Source: Methanobacteriota archaeon
GTDB taxonomy: Archaea > Thermoplasmatota > Poseidoniia > Poseidoniales > Poseidoniaceae
NCBI GenBank assembly: GCA_018662715.1
Contig: JABJFP010000007.1
Location: forward strand, 1 to 6,706
Length of the DNA stretch: 6,706 nucleotides
Reading direction: 5' to 3'
Shown here: positions 5,793 to 6,706 of the stretch, one piece after another
Layout of the letters: each line of letters starts with the position of its first letter
Numbering within the stretch: the first letter of the stretch is position 1
Notes under the pieces: model-generated
Told to the model about the DNA's origin: nothing
The model's database searches: none
What the model saw: only the letters and a program-made list of their open reading frames with translations
Made by a program: the position numbers and the translations under genes

Positions 5793-6706
5793 ATGTCAGG
5801 AACACCAGTAACCATGGAAAGCGGTCAACTTCACGTACCAAACGACCCTGTGATTCATTACATTGAGGGCGATGGAATTGGTGTTGACATCACACCAGTC
5901 ATGATGAGCGTGGTAGATGCTGCGGTAAACAAAGCATACGACGGCGAAAAGGCAATTGTTTGGAAGGAAGTTCTCGCAGGTGAAAAGGCGTTCAACGCTA
6001 CCGGAGAATGGCTTCCACAAGCAACTCTAGACGCTATGCGAACCGGATTGGTTTCCATCAAAGGGCCGCTTACAACGCCTGTTGGCGGCGGTATTCGCTC
6101 TCTCAATGTCGCTCTGCGACAGAAACTCGACCTCTATGCATGCGTTCGCCCTGTTCGTTGGTACGACGGAACGCCTTCACCAGTGAAAGCTCCTGGCGAT
6201 GTTGACATGATTATCTTCAGAGAAAACAGCGAAGACGTTTATGCCGGGATTGAATGGGAAGCTGGCAGTGATGATGTCAAGCGCGTCATTGAATTTTTGC
6301 AGAACGAAATGGGAGTTGACAAAATCCGCTTCCCTGAAACATCTGGAATCGGCATCAAACCGGTGTCTCAAGAAGGAACTGCTCGTATTGTTCGTGCTGC
6401 AATGAAGTACGCTATCGAGAACGACAAGCCAAGCGTGACGTTGGTCCACAAAGGGAACATCATGAAGTTCACTGAAGGTGGATTCCGTGATTGGGGATAC
6501 GCTTTGGCTAAGGAAGAATTTGGGGCCACAGAACTTGATGGAGGCCCTTGGTGCACCCTCAAGAATCCAATAACTGGTAACACCATTCTCATCAAAGACG
6601 TCATCGCTGATGCTATGCTCCAGCAAATCATCACCCGCCCTGCAGAATACAGTGTCCTTACCACCATGAACCTCAATGGCGATTACATTTCGGATGCACT
6701 CGCTGC
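5793..6706 (+). CDS. icd: isocitrate dehydrogenase, 3' end missing
   Basis: This enzyme oxidatively decarboxylates isocitrate to 2-oxoglutarate in the TCA cycle, in the cytoplasm, using a divalent metal and NAD(P). The frame runs open to the window edge, giving 304 of an expected ~415 residues, and follows E. coli Icd closely with a constant offset of 10 residues. Visible sites (this protein/E. coli): Ser103/113 and Asn105/115 in GGGIRSLNVALR, Arg109/119, Arg119/129, Arg143/153 in FRENSED, Tyr150/160, Lys220/230 in VHKGNIMKF, Asp273/283 in IKDVIADA, and Asp297/307 and Asp301/311 in MNLNGDYISDALA. All substrate and metal residues seen are intact. The coenzyme-specificity residues lie beyond the edge, so NADP use is assumed, not shown. 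ATG 5793 is preferred: its residues VTMESGQLHVPNDPV align with the E. coli N-terminus. ATG 5814 is a shorter alternative. Neither has a strong ribosome binding site. It diverges from the OsmC-family gene. Confidence 0.96.
   Translation, partial: MSGTPVTMESGQLHVPNDPVIHYIEGDGIGVDITPVMMSVVDAAVNKAYDGEKAIVWKEVLAGEKAFNATGEWLPQATLDAMRTGLVSIKGPLTTPVGGGIRSLNVALRQKLDLYACVRPVRWYDGTPSPVKAPGDVDMIIFRENSEDVYAGIEWEAGSDDVKRVIEFLQNEMGVDKIRFPETSGIGIKPVSQEGTARIVRAAMKYAIENDKPSVTLVHKGNIMKFTEGGFRDWGYALAKEEFGATELDGGPWCTLKNPITGNTILIKDVIADAMLQQIITRPAEYSVLTTMNLNGDYISDALA

Noticed and set aside
6177..6626. Minus-strand open frames opposite icd
   Set aside because: The plus strand matches isocitrate dehydrogenase residue by residue across this stretch, so these are shadows.
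1..6706. CRISPR arrays, insertion sequences, integrase sites, defence or toxin-antitoxin cassettes
   Set aside because: No repeated units, terminal inverted repeats, transposase or nuclease motifs were seen; the gene content is housekeeping and envelope.

Overview
The window reads as a compact stretch of archaeal chromosome, most likely from a marine planktonic euryarchaeon such as Marine Group II (Poseidoniales) or a relative. The archaeal assignment rests on three things seen here: a RadA recombinase of archaeal type with its N-terminal helix-hairpin-helix domain, an initiator tRNA-Met with the A1:U72 pair and three G:C pairs in the anticodon stem, and Shine-Dalgarno and TATA-like signals of archaeal style. 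The narrower lineage is inferred from the mix of archaeal information genes with bacterial-looking metabolic genes (OsmC family, E. coli-like isocitrate dehydrogenase) and PKD or anchor-type surface proteins; it was not tested.

Layout from left to right: the 3' end of a TPR-like protein gene (+, cut by the window edge); an initiator tRNA-Met gene (-) whose encoded CCA end touches that gene's stop codon; a PKD-like lipoprotein gene (+); a 168-bp intergenic region with the radA start signals; radA (+); ftsZ (+), 87 bp downstream; a secreted, C-terminally anchored protein gene (-) of choice-of-anchor V type; a divergent promoter region; a gene for an acidic protein of unknown function (+); an OsmC-family gene (-); and the 5' three-quarters of icd, isocitrate dehydrogenase (+, cut by the window edge).

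The genes cover DNA recombination (radA), cell division (ftsZ), translation initiation (tRNA), the TCA cycle (icd), a probable thiol redox protein (osmC family) and two envelope proteins. radA and ftsZ are the only same-strand full-length neighbours close enough to suggest a shared transcript. All three convergent junctions have no intergenic DNA (0, 0 and -12 bp), pointing to strong compaction.

I see no CRISPR array, insertion sequence, prophage, toxin-antitoxin or defence cassette. The least explained items are the acidic unknown protein, the N-terminally cut TPR protein, a CxCH motif in the secreted protein, a serine variant of the FtsZ GTP-binding signature, and a perfect 12-bp palindrome between the osmC-family gene and icd.
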